Assembly (NCBI RefSeq): GCF_001467615.1 | Contig: NZ_LNYA01000034.1 | Span: forward strand, 225,085-289,084 | Origin: Legionella erythra | GTDB taxonomy: Bacteria > Pseudomonadota > Gammaproteobacteria > Legionellales > Legionellaceae | Direction of reading: 5' to 3' | Length of the DNA: 64,000 nt | Shown here: positions 19,964 through 27,547 of the stretch, piece by piece | Layout: every line of letters begins with the position of its first letter | How positions within the stretch are numbered: the stretch's first letter is position 1 | Notes under the pieces: model-generated | Databases searched by the model: none | Told to the model about the DNA's origin: nothing | Seen by the model: the letters and a program-made list of their open reading frames with translations, nothing else | Translations under genes and position numbers: made by a program

Positions 19964-21370
19964 ATGGGCAAGGAGTATCTGGAGAATGTGGTCTTTGATG
20001 AACTTGCTGTGGGTCGTCAAGCGAGCCTAAGCAAGACTCTGACTCAAGATGATATCAATTTATTTGCTGCCATGTCTGGCGATGTGAATCCGGCGCACGT
20101 GGATCTCAAGTTTGCTAAAAGCGATATCTTCCACGGCATCGTCGGTCATGGCATGTGGTCTGGTTCACTCATTTCCGCACTCCTTGGCACTGTTTTACCT
20201 GGGCCGGGCACGATTTATCTAAAGCAGGATATTGAATTCAGAAAACCAGTGCGTTTAGGCGATACCATCACCATTACTGTGATTGTTAAAAACAAGCACA
20301 CTGATAAACCCGTTGCTATTTTTGATTGCAAGGGTGTTAATCAGCGCGGAGAAACGGTCATCGAGGGATTAGCAACCGTGCTTGCGCCAACTGAAAAAAT
20401 ACGGGTGGCACGGACCCAACTACCCCATATTGAAATTCATAGACATGATCGTTTCGAGGCCATAATCAAAGCGTGCCGTTGCATGGGTGCTATCCGCACG
20501 GCCATTGTGCATCCGGTTAGTGCTAGCTTAATGGAAGCAGTGAACGATGCGGCAAAAGCTGGGCTTCTTAATCCCATATTAGTGGGGCCTTTGGCCAAAA
20601 TGAAGACAGCAGCCCGTGAAGCCAATATTAATTTATCACAGTGGGAAGTTATTGATACGGAGCATAGTGATGCAGCAGCAAACAAAGCTGCTGAATTAGC
20701 AGCCTCTGGAGAAATTGACGCCATTATGAAAGGTTCACTAAGCACCCATGAATTAATGGCGGCTATTGTGCCCACGACATCTGGTTTACGTACCCAACAT
20801 CGAATCAGTCACGCCTATGTCATGGATATCCCTTCCTACCACAAACCGCTCATCATTACGGATGCAGCGATTAATATTGCCCCTACTGCCACCGACAAAG
20901 CGGATATTTGCCAAAACGCTATTAATCTTTGGCGAGTATTATTTGGCGAGGATAAAAAGCCCAAAGTAGCTATCCTTGCCGCTATCGAAACCGTCAACCC
21001 TAAGATGCAAGCTACCGTAGATGCCTCTATTTTGTGCAAAATGGCTGACCGAGGACAGATAAATGATGGCATTCTTGACGGTCCCTTGGCTTTTGATAAT
21101 GCAATTAACAAGGAGGCAGCCAAAGAAAAAGGAATCCTTTCTTCTGTGGCAGGAGACCCGGATATTCTTTTGGTTCCTGACATCGAATCTGGGAATATTT
21201 TGGCCAAACAATTGACTTTTCTAGGCCATGCGGATGCTGCCGGAATTGTTTTGGGTGCTCGTGTTCCAGTCATTCTGGTGAGCCGAGCCGACTCACTGCG
21301 AACGAGGCTTTTTTCATGCTCACTGGCTGTTAAACTGGCGGCAGCTCGAAAGAAAGGACGAATCAAATGA
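19964..21370 (+). CDS. Bifunctional MaoC-type enoyl-CoA hydratase / phosphate acetyl(butyryl)transferase
   Basis: 468 aa, start 12 bases after phaC with AAGGAAACAAGG. Residues about 1-145 form a MaoC hotdog domain with the hydratase motif FAAMSGDVNPAHVDLKFAKS and HGIVGHGMWSGSL. Residues about 160-468 form a phosphotransacetylase/phosphobutyryltransferase domain (for example LNPILVGPLAKM, MKGSLSTHELM, DGPLAFDNAI). It probably links R-3-hydroxyacyl-CoA formation with acyl-phosphate chemistry, supplying PhaC and AckA. Overlap with ackA (ATGA) indicates coupling. Confidence 0.88.
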   Translation: MGKEYLENVVFDELAVGRQASLSKTLTQDDINLFAAMSGDVNPAHVDLKFAKSDIFHGIVGHGMWSGSLISALLGTVLPGPGTIYLKQDIEFRKPVRLGDTITITVIVKNKHTDKPVAIFDCKGVNQRGETVIEGLATVLAPTEKIRVARTQLPHIEIHRHDRFEAIIKACRCMGAIRTAIVHPVSASLMEAVNDAAKAGLLNPILVGPLAKMKTAAREANINLSQWEVIDTEHSDAAANKAAELAASGEIDAIMKGSLSTHELMAAIVPTTSGLRTQHRISHAYVMDIPSYHKPLIITDAAINIAPTATDKADICQNAINLWRVLFGEDKKPKVAILAAIETVNPKMQATVDASILCKMADRGQINDGILDGPLAFDNAINKEAAKEKGILSSVAGDPDILLVPDIESGNILAKQLTFLGHADAAGIVLGARVPVILVSRADSLRTRLFSCSLAVKLAAARKKGRIK

Positions 21371-22530
21371 CCCAAGTACAAGCAGCCAGTATCCTTGTGA
21401 TTAATGTGGGCTCTTCCAGCGTCAAATTTCAGCTTTTCTCCAGGCAATCCAACCCGCAGCTTTTAGTTCAAGGAAAAGTTTCTGATATTGGCGAGAGCCC
21501 TTCTTTTATAGCTAGCGATTCAATACCAAGTCTCGGCAATACAGAGGTTGATAAAAAAAGGCTTTCTGACGAGTGTACGCATGAAGAAGCTTTATGTCTT
21601 ATTTTGAACTGGATTAAGGATTGGAGTGAACAATGGCAAGTAACTGTGGTTGCTCATCGCATTGTCCATGGTGGATCCCTCTTTAAAAACAGTATCGTAA
21701 TCAACCCAAATGTCATGCAGAAATTATGGGAATTAGCCCCATTAGCTCCTTTACACCAACCACATAATTTGAAAGCCATTGAGCTCATCAGCGCGCTGAA
21801 ACCAGAGGTACTTCAAATTGCTTGTTTTGATACAGCGTTTCATGCCCATCATGAGGCTTTGTTCACCGAGTATGCATTGCCACAAAAAATAAGGGAGCAA
21901 GGTATTCGTCGCTATGGGTTTCATGGATTATCTTATGAATGGATTGTTCACACCTTGCAACGCTATGAGCCGTCATTAGTTGAGGGACGGCTTATTGCGG
22001 CTCATCTCGGCAATGGAGCGAGTTTGTGTGCAATACGCAATGGAATAAGCGTTGATACGACGATGGGCATGACAGCCTTGGATGGGTTACCCATGGGAAC
22101 TCGTTGCGGGAGCCTTGATGCCGGTGCTGTGACATTTATGATGCGTCATTTAGGATTGTCTTCTGATGAGGTTGAGCATCTTCTTTACAATGAATCTGGA
22201 CTTCTTGGTTTATCAGGCTTAAGCAATGATGTTAAAACCTTGCAAGACAGTACGGATGTCAGGGCTCAATTTGCACTAGAGTATTTCTGCCTCAAAACTT
22301 CCCAATTCATGGGGATGATGGCAGTAACCCTAGGTGGGGTTGATGGCATCGTGTTTACGGGCGGTATTGGTGAGAATTCAGCCTTTGTGCGAAGCACTGT
22401 CTTGCGTCATTTGAAATTTCTTAAGCCTTTTGAAACACGAGTTGTTGCGGCCAATGAAGAGCGCATGATGGCACTTCATGCCATGTCGCTTCTTGAACAT
22501 CAAGCGGGAGTAAAAACTGATGGAGAATAA
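21367..22530 (+). CDS. ackA: Acetate/propionate-family kinase
   Basis: 387 aa. It makes ATP from acyl-phosphate, or the reverse. Family motifs are visible in order: VINVGSSSVKFQLF, HRIVHGG, ACFDTAFH, RRYGFHGLSY, AHLGNGASLCAI, TALDGLPMGTRCG and FTGGIGENSAFV. Its start overlaps the MaoC-Pta stop and its end overlaps the fabI start by 11 bases. With the phosphotransacetylase it forms an acyl-CoA to acyl-phosphate to acid route. Confidence 0.93.
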   Translation: MTQVQAASILVINVGSSSVKFQLFSRQSNPQLLVQGKVSDIGESPSFIASDSIPSLGNTEVDKKRLSDECTHEEALCLILNWIKDWSEQWQVTVVAHRIVHGGSLFKNSIVINPNVMQKLWELAPLAPLHQPHNLKAIELISALKPEVLQIACFDTAFHAHHEALFTEYALPQKIREQGIRRYGFHGLSYEWIVHTLQRYEPSLVEGRLIAAHLGNGASLCAIRNGISVDTTMGMTALDGLPMGTRCGSLDAGAVTFMMRHLGLSSDEVEHLLYNESGLLGLSGLSNDVKTLQDSTDVRAQFALEYFCLKTSQFMGMMAVTLGGVDGIVFTGGIGENSAFVRSTVLRHLKFLKPFETRVVAANEERMMALHAMSLLEHQAGVKTDGE

Positions 22531-23275
22531 AAAAGGATTGATTGTTGGCATTGCCAACGAGCACTCCATTGCTTGGGGTTGTGGCAAAGTGTTACATGAA
22601 GCGGGGGCTGAACTAGCTATCACTTATCAGAATGAGAAAACCAAGAGTTATGTGCAGCCTTTGGCTGAAAAAGTGTCATCTCCCATTGTTATGCCCTTAG
22701 ACGTGACGGATAAGGCACAATCTGATGGCCTATTTCAGAAAATAAAAGACTGCTGGGGTCGTCTTGATTTTGTTATCCATGCGATTGCCTTTGCACCAAA
22801 AACTGATTTACAAGGTCGTGTTGTCGATTGCTCGAAAGACGGCTTCATGATGGCGATGGATATTTCTTGTCATTCGCTCATTCGGTTGGCAAAAGCCGCT
22901 GAACCATTGATGGTAGATGGCGGGAGTATCATTACCATGAGTTATTATGGGGCCGAAAAAGTTGTAAAAAATTACAATCTAATGGGGCCAGTCAAAGCCG
23001 CTTTGGAAACCTCAGTGCATTATCTCGCCATGGAACTTGGCAGTAAAAAAATTCGAGTCAATGCCATTTCTCCAGGGCCAATCAATACTCGTGCGGCATC
23101 AGGTTTATCCGATTTTGATAAGCTGATGGAAAAGGCGGCAAAGGAAGCACCCTTGCATCAGCTGGTTACAATAGAGGCCATTGGTGAAGCGGCTTCTTTC
23201 TTGGTATCCGATAAAGCCTCATCCATTACTGGACAAGTCCTTTATGTGGATGGCGGCTATAATATCAAGGCCTAA
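22520..23275 (+). CDS. fabI: Enoyl-ACP reductase (NADH), FabI type
   Basis: 251 aa, a divergent short-chain dehydrogenase. It has the FabI-type nucleotide turn GIANEHSIAWGCGKVL, the catalytic Tyr-x6-Lys in YNLMGPVKAAL, and the C-terminal ITGQVLYVDGGYNI. It reduces enoyl-ACP (or enoyl-CoA) in fatty-acid elongation. In this PHA/acyl-phosphate cluster it may act on a local acyl pool. It is convergent with phaB. Confidence 0.92.
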   Translation: MENKKGLIVGIANEHSIAWGCGKVLHEAGAELAITYQNEKTKSYVQPLAEKVSSPIVMPLDVTDKAQSDGLFQKIKDCWGRLDFVIHAIAFAPKTDLQGRVVDCSKDGFMMAMDISCHSLIRLAKAAEPLMVDGGSIITMSYYGAEKVVKNYNLMGPVKAALETSVHYLAMELGSKKIRVNAISPGPINTRAASGLSDFDKLMEKAAKEAPLHQLVTIEAIGEAASFLVSDKASSITGQVLYVDGGYNIKA

Positions 23276-23318
23276 TAAACTAAAAGTAGTTCTGCTCCCC
23301 AGAATGGCACTTGGTTAT

Positions 23319-24062
23319 TTACATGTATTGGCCACCATTAATGTCAAAATTAGCGCCGGTGATAAAGCCATTTTGTTCATCAGCTAGGAAGGCGACAGTC
23401 CGAGCAATTTCTTCAGGGTGCCCTAATCGTCCAACTGGAATTTGGGCAATAATCGACTCTAAAATATCGTCCCTCAGGGAGGCGAGCATCTCTGTTCTAA
23501 TGTAGCCAGGAGAGACTGTATTCACGGTGATTCCTTTCTTTGCCACTTCTTGCGCTAGACTTTTGGTGAAGCCGTACAGCGCTGATTTACTGGCCGCATA
23601 ATTACACTGTCCAAACTGACCTTTGCGTCCATTAATGGAGGAAACTGTGATAATACGCCCATAACCATTATCCAACATATTAGATAGCGCGGTTTTCGTC
23701 ATATTAAAAACGCTATTTAAATTGGCATTGATCACATCCTGCCATTGTTCGGGAGTCATCTTTTTCAAGGTGGCATCGCTGGTAACACCTGCGTTGTTGA
23801 CTAGAACGTCGATTTTGCCGTATTTTTCTAAAACCAAATCCACCAATTTTTCACAATCATTGAAGGAAGAAATATCCGCGTAGACAATGTCGATATCAAA
23901 TCCCTGAGTAGCTTGCTTCGTCTGCCATTCTCTTGCCAAATCATGATTGCCCTGTTTGAAATAACAGGCAACAACTTGGTAATCCTGTTTTTGCATCTCT
24001 TGGCATATGGCTGTTCCAATGCCACCTGTTCCACCCGTCACTAAAGCAATTCGTTTATTCAT
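23319..24062 (-). CDS. phaB: Acetoacetyl-CoA reductase
   Basis: 247 aa short-chain dehydrogenase. The Rossmann motif GGTGGIGTAICQEM, catalytic Ser, Tyr and Lys around SSINGRKGQFGQCNYAASKS and the SPGYI turn are all present. It makes R-3-hydroxybutyryl-CoA for PhaC. No thiolase (phaA) is in the window. A fragment of a near-identical gene lies at 263-337 on the other strand. The csp pseudogene lies 29 bases upstream. Confidence 0.92.
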   Translation of the reverse strand: MNKRIALVTGGTGGIGTAICQEMQKQDYQVVACYFKQGNHDLAREWQTKQATQGFDIDIVYADISSFNDCEKLVDLVLEKYGKIDVLVNNAGVTSDATLKKMTPEQWQDVINANLNSVFNMTKTALSNMLDNGYGRIITVSSINGRKGQFGQCNYAASKSALYGFTKSLAQEVAKKGITVNTVSPGYIRTEMLASLRDDILESIIAQIPVGRLGHPEEIARTVAFLADEQNGFITGANFDINGGQYM

Positions 24063-24091
24063 CTTCCTTCCTCCTTGATTTGGTTATTTAA

Positions 24092-24304
24092 TTATTTAAC
24101 GAGTTCAACGTCCTCTGCTTGCGGCCCTTTTTGTCCTCTACCTGCTTTAAATAGAACATTTGCTCCTTCAGGAAGCGTTTTAAAGCCACTACCTTGTATG
24201 GCGGGCGCTGAAATGGACAAAATAATCCTTGCCACCGCTTCCAATAAAGCCAAAACCCTTGCTTTCATTAAACCATTTTACTTTGCCGCGAATTTTATTG
24301 TCAT
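24092..24304 (-). pseudogene. Frameshifted cold-shock (CspA-family) gene
   Basis: Reading the minus strand, [27 protein letters not shown] and then [20 protein letters not shown] up to DVELVK can be assembled, which is a whole cold-shock protein. Two indels break it: one base is missing just after the ATG (24302-24304), compared with the copy at 183, and about four bases (CCGC) are extra at the FSA/IQ junction. A single ATG-to-stop frame therefore does not exist. It lies directly upstream of phaB. Confidence 0.75.
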
Positions 24305-24429
24305 TTTAGTATCTTTCCTGATAATTGAGTGCTTTATAGTGTCATTTTTGAGGGGCAATGAACGTAAGTCTGATTCAGGGTATCTTTTGACAAATAACCC
24401 AATCATTAATGCATCGTATTCTACTCCTC

Positions 24430-24546
24430 TTTTCTGCGTCACTGCAATTTTGTGCAGTGACGCAGAAAACCAACCATGATTTTACCGAGTAAAATCAAAC
24501 CATTAACGCATTTTGTCCTGGCGCCAGTCTGGCGTCAGGACAAAAT
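24430..24546. repeat. Three successive hairpin-forming inverted repeats
   Basis: Arm pairs are 24430-24446/24453-24469 (17 bases, perfect, 6-base loop), 24478-24485/24489-24496 (8 bases, perfect, 3-base loop) and 24510-24526/24530-24546 (17 bases, one G-T mismatch, 3-base loop). They lie between the csp pseudogene and the first ribozyme. None has the stem-then-T-run of a standard terminator on the plus strand. They may mark a junction or a single-strand-folding site of the element. Confidence 0.7.
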
Positions 24547-24599
24547 TCTTCCCTTCAACCCCTTGCGCAGCAAGCACCACTTTGTTACTTTTTAATGAA

Positions 24600-24653
24600 G
24601 CACAACTGAAGAGCTGGTGTGATTCCAGCGAAACGTAATGCAACGTCTTGTGC
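24600..24653 (+). ncRNA. Type I hammerhead ribozyme, copy A
   Basis: Every invariant core position is present: CTGAAGA (24606-24612), then stem II GCTGG/CCAGC with a 7-base loop, GAA (24630-24632), stem III ACGT/ACGT with loop aatgca, and C at 24647 as the cleavage-site nucleotide. Stem I is GCACAA (24600-24605) with TTGTGC (24648-24653) and is the open stem, making it type I. A further CTTT/AAAG pairing beyond an 8-base bulge could extend stem I. It lies about 345 bases before the recombinase genes. A second copy at 27370 keeps the stems with different bases. Confidence 0.88.
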
Positions 24654-24655
24654 AA

Positions 24656-24700
24656 AGCCACTTTATTCCCTAACTCTGTGGCTGGACGTTCAGTCGGGAA
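24656..24700 (+). ncRNA. H-type pseudoknot following ribozyme A
   Basis: Stem 1 pairs AGCCAC (24656-24661) with GTGGCT (24678-24683). The loop bases TTCCC (24666-24670) pair with GGGAA (24696-24700). The same arrangement occurs after ribozyme B, with TGCCAT/ATGGCA in place of stem 1, so two base pairs have changed together. Spacing from the ribozyme is 3 bases. Confidence 0.78.
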
Positions 24701-24784
24701 AACCATCTAGGAATCTCTGTCATCCGACAGGGCAACTCCCTCGGGAGTTTAAGTCAATTTATTTCAATTTGACCATGGACTTGT

Positions 24785-24811
24785 GACAAAGCCCATTGTT
24801 TTGTCGTTTTT
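24785..24811 (+). terminator. Terminator after ribozyme-pseudoknot unit A
   Basis: GACAAA (24785-24790) pairs with TTTGTC (24800-24805) and is followed by GTTTTT. It lies about 85 bases after the pseudoknot and before the recombinase genes, so it could end a free RNA or act as an attenuator. Confidence 0.55.
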
Positions 24812-24864
24812 ATTAATCAACAACACAAGGAGGAATAACCAGAAAAACTGTTGTAAATCGGCGA

Positions 24865-24886
24865 AATCGTTTGCCTTATAACGATT
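24865..24886. repeat. Inverted repeat upstream of the recombinase genes
   Basis: AATCGTT (24865-24871) and AACGATT (24880-24886) flank an 8-base centre. Arms around a 6-8 base spacer resemble the core sites used by tyrosine recombinases. It could equally be an operator. No second copy was spotted. Confidence 0.35.
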
Positions 24887-24994
24887 GTTTTGCCCCCCAA
24901 CTTCGAGCTTTATGGCTTTTGCCAGGTTTCATCTTTGAGTGAGCCGCTCGACCAACACTAAACCAGAGACAGGGCAAATGAATTTTCGGATTGG

Positions 24995-25801
24995 ATGATG
25001 AGAAAAAATTCCTTAAGACAAGCTGCAAATCGGTACTTCCAACTTGATAACCGAGGGAGCTACCAAGAAAAGAAAAAACGCGCATACGTCATACAAAAGA
25101 TGATTGATGATTTATTCCGTATTGGAGAGGTTCCTGTTTCATGGCAAGACATGAAATCAGAGCATATTCAAAAACTAATTGAATATTGGAAAAGAAACCT
25201 TGTTAAAGACGCAACAATTATGCGTTACATGACAATTATCAGAAATTATTTACACAATATTAATTGTCCAATATCCAATATAGACAACAAGTCTCTACAA
25301 TTGCATCGCAAAAAACTAAAACCCCAACGATTAAAATGGCAACCCAACCTCTGGGAATCGTTCTCTGAAATGACATCACGCATTATTATGGCCTTACAAA
25401 CAGAATTTGGGCTGACTTTTAGTGAAGCAATACATATTAAGCCAGGTGTCCATATCAAAGAGCATAAACTTTCACTCACGAGAGAAATCACTTTTAACTC
25501 GGTGGATAGAACGATCCCCCTCAGAAATGAAATTCAAAAAATCATCTTGTCTGACTTAGAAAAACTAACCAACAGACAAAGCTTAGTACAATTTTTTAGC
25601 TATAAACGGCTCAAACTTAGCTGGAATCATGCCCTCATAGAACTCGACATACCCATAAAAAAATCTTGGCGTTATTTATATGCCAAGAAAATGTATCAAT
25701 ACTTACTGCCAATACTAGGTAACTACCAAACCTGCTTGGTTTTACAAGATGAGCTGGGAATAAAATCCCGTAACACACTATGGACATACCTACATGAGTA
25801 A
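24995..25801 (+). CDS. Tyrosine-recombinase-like protein lacking catalytic residues
   Basis: 268 aa (tandem ATGs at 24995 and 24998). It aligns by eye with the next gene: a SAM-like N-terminal DNA-binding region (QDMKSEHIQKLIEYWKRNL against LKSKHIYVLVQYWKKQ) and a catalytic-type C-terminal region. Where the active gene has FGLRREES this one has FGLTFSEA. Where the active gene has HGLRHAYAQKRY it has KSWRYLYAKKMY. The first Arg and the His-x-x-Arg are therefore lost, while a C-terminal Tyr (TLWTYLHE) remains. It may be a non-catalytic partner, and it overlaps the active gene by 8 bases. Confidence 0.75.
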   Translation: MMRKNSLRQAANRYFQLDNRGSYQEKKKRAYVIQKMIDDLFRIGEVPVSWQDMKSEHIQKLIEYWKRNLVKDATIMRYMTIIRNYLHNINCPISNIDNKSLQLHRKKLKPQRLKWQPNLWESFSEMTSRIIMALQTEFGLTFSEAIHIKPGVHIKEHKLSLTREITFNSVDRTIPLRNEIQKIILSDLEKLTNRQSLVQFFSYKRLKLSWNHALIELDIPIKKSWRYLYAKKMYQYLLPILGNYQTCLVLQDELGIKSRNTLWTYLHE

Positions 25802-26693
25802 ATCAAAACTGAAAAGCGCACTATTTTCTATTAACGAATGCATCAAAGAACTAAATGTATATTCCCATGCCAGTAAAGCTGACACACGCCATATCTTGAA
25901 TCGCTGCATTAAGGATCTACACGAGCAAGGCTTTATGGTAGCTCATATTAAGGGACTAAAATCAAAACACATTTATGTGTTAGTACAATACTGGAAAAAA
26001 CAGGGTAAAACCCCAGCCACTATCAAAAATTACATGTCTAAACTGAGGAAGTTATCCATCTGGCTCAATAAACCAGAATTGATCAAACCTAGCAATGATC
26101 ATTACCAGATTGACAAACGGAATTATATACCTACTTATAATAAAGCCATTACTGACATAAACTTCTCAAAATGCGAAGAGCCAATGATACGTCTGTCTCT
26201 TGAAGCTCAATATCTCTTTGGTTTGCGTCGAGAGGAGTCAATGAAATTGGTTATTAGTGAGGCTTGGAGAGGAGATCGTCTCATATTGAAGCCCAGCTGG
26301 ACCAAAGGCGGTATTGGAAGAGCCATTGATATTACCAACAAAGAACAAAAGGAATGGCTAGAAAAAGCGATTAAACAAATACCGCATGGACATTCATTGA
26401 TCCCAAAAAATAAAACATATAAACAATATCTGAGACAATATCAAACTGAAACAGAAAAGCTAGGATTGAAAAATTGTCATGGTCTGCGTCATGCTTATGC
26501 TCAAAAAAGATATCACGATATAACAAGCCAACTATCGCCTGATAAACAGCCATTTAAATGTTTCATTGAAGGGGGAAAACCGTCTAAATATTTGTCTCAA
26601 TCAGAAAAAGCAATAGATCGTGAAGCCCGTGAAATTATAAGTAGAAACCTCGGTCATTCCAGAGTATCCATAACCAAAAGTTATTTAGGCTAA
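25794..26693 (+). CDS. Tyrosine recombinase / integrase
   Basis: 299 aa with a full catalytic set: Arg in LFGLRREESMKL, Lys near WTKGGIGRA, His-x-x-Arg in HGLRHAYAQKRY, His in RNLGHSRVSI and Tyr in TKSYLG at the extreme C-terminus. The N-terminal 100 residues form the SAM-like arm. It resembles the integrase type of conjugative islands that also carry ssb. It probably integrates and excises the element bounded by tRNA-Pro at 32443. Its stop overlaps the convergent acetyltransferase stop. Confidence 0.87.
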   Translation: MSKSKLKSALFSINECIKELNVYSHASKADTRHILNRCIKDLHEQGFMVAHIKGLKSKHIYVLVQYWKKQGKTPATIKNYMSKLRKLSIWLNKPELIKPSNDHYQIDKRNYIPTYNKAITDINFSKCEEPMIRLSLEAQYLFGLRREESMKLVISEAWRGDRLILKPSWTKGGIGRAIDITNKEQKEWLEKAIKQIPHGHSLIPKNKTYKQYLRQYQTETEKLGLKNCHGLRHAYAQKRYHDITSQLSPDKQPFKCFIEGGKPSKYLSQSEKAIDREAREIISRNLGHSRVSITKSYLG

Positions 26694-27220
26694 CACTTTT
26701 TATTTTTTAGCATTTCAATACACAATTGCATTTTATAGTGTGGCACTGGATGCCATGAGGCTATAAATTCTCCAATAATTTCAAAACCAGCTTTTTTATA
26801 AACATGGACTGCACGCTCATTAGAGATCTCAGGATCAATAAGCACTATTTTGGCATTAGAAAATTGACTTAAGATAAATTCATGAATCATCTGTACTGAT
26901 AATCCCTTACCGATATAATCCAATCTGCAAATAAATAAATCTAGTGTAACCGCATCATCAGGATATTCTTCTGATTTCTCTATTTCAGAAGTAATTAAAT
27001 AAGCGAATGGGGTTTCATTATCATAGGCTATCCAATGAGTAGCCCACGGCTCCCCATCATTTAAAAATTGATCAATATCTTTAATGGTATTACTTAGTCC
27101 TTCACCATGAAGCCATTCATTAATATGTGGCTGATGAATCCACCCAAGAATAAGCTCATGTTGTGATTTATTCACTGGTTTGAAACAAAAACGAAACTCA
27201 TTTTTAGTAACTTTAATCAT
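26690..27220 (-). CDS. GNAT-family N-acetyltransferase
   Basis: 176 aa from ATG 27220; the open frame extends to 27310 but conserved sequence begins at FRFCFKPVNKSQ. The acetyl-CoA-binding region is around LDYIGKGLSVQMIHEF, and the C-terminal NERAVHVYKKAGFEIIGEFI is typical of the fold. It is similar in plan to AAC(6')-type acetyltransferases, but the substrate is not predictable. It is cargo inside the mobility module, oriented against the integrase. Confidence 0.8.
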   Translation of the reverse strand: MIKVTKNEFRFCFKPVNKSQHELILGWIHQPHINEWLHGEGLSNTIKDIDQFLNDGEPWATHWIAYDNETPFAYLITSEIEKSEEYPDDAVTLDLFICRLDYIGKGLSVQMIHEFILSQFSNAKIVLIDPEISNERAVHVYKKAGFEIIGEFIASWHPVPHYKMQLCIEMLKNKKC

Positions 27221-27333
27221 CCAAATTATACCCAAATAGTTGGAAACTAATCCCAAAATTGTATCACTTATCTTGGAGCTATGTATCAATGAATTTTCAA
27301 ATAAGTTCATTTACTATCAATTGAAAAAAGTCC

Positions 27334-27361
27334 TTGATTTCAAGAACTGGCTTGATAATCT
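27334..27361 (+). promoter_or_regulatory. Candidate promoter for ribozyme unit B
   Basis: TTGATT (27334-27339) and TAATCT (27356-27361), preceded by TGA, are 16 bases apart. Initiation would fall at about 27367, only a few bases before stem I of the ribozyme. The -10 match is poor, so this is tentative. Confidence 0.3.
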
Positions 27362-27369
27362 AAAAGCAA

Positions 27370-27417
27370 CACAACTGAAGAGTCAGTGCAACTCTGACGA
27401 AACCTATAGGTCTTGTG
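27370..27417 (+). ncRNA. Type I hammerhead ribozyme, copy B
   Basis: Core CTGAAGA (27375-27381), stem II GTCAG/CTGAC with 7-base loop TGCAACT, GAA (27399-27401), short stem III (ACC/GGT with loop TATA) and C at 27412 as the cleavage nucleotide. Stem I is CACAA (27370-27374) with TTGTG (27413-27417). Compared with copy A, stem II differs at three of five pairs yet still pairs, which is strong evidence for selection on structure. It lies upstream of the 64-aa gene, ssb and ardA. Confidence 0.86.
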
Positions 27418-27420
27418 ATA

Positions 27421-27465
27421 TGCCATCTTGTTCCCTAATTCCATGGCAGAGCGTTTAGCAGGGAA
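27421..27465 (+). ncRNA. H-type pseudoknot following ribozyme B
   Basis: TGCCAT (27421-27426) pairs with ATGGCA (27443-27448). The loop TTCCC (27431-27435) pairs with GGGAA (27461-27465). Geometry and the second stem are the same as after ribozyme A, while stem 1 carries compensatory changes. Confidence 0.78.
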
Positions 27466-27547
27466 ACCCATCCATCAGGAGATGTCTTTACGGCTTTACG
27501 CCCGAGGAGTGCTTTAAGCACATCATCATTAATAATCAGGTAAATCA

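Noticed and set aside
20836-21447. Minus-strand open frame of 203 codons opposite the MaoC-Pta gene
   Set aside because: It is antisense to conserved coding sequence, with no start signal or family resemblance.
24495-24546. Reading the large hairpin as a classical terminator of upstream genes
   Set aside because: No T run follows the stem on either strand, and the neighbouring gene is a pseudogene pointing the other way.
24827-24957. AAGGAGG followed by a 30-odd-codon open stretch (RKTVVNRRNRLPYNDC)
   Set aside because: There is no ATG, GTG or TTG in frame at a usable distance. It may be a lost leader gene but cannot be supported.
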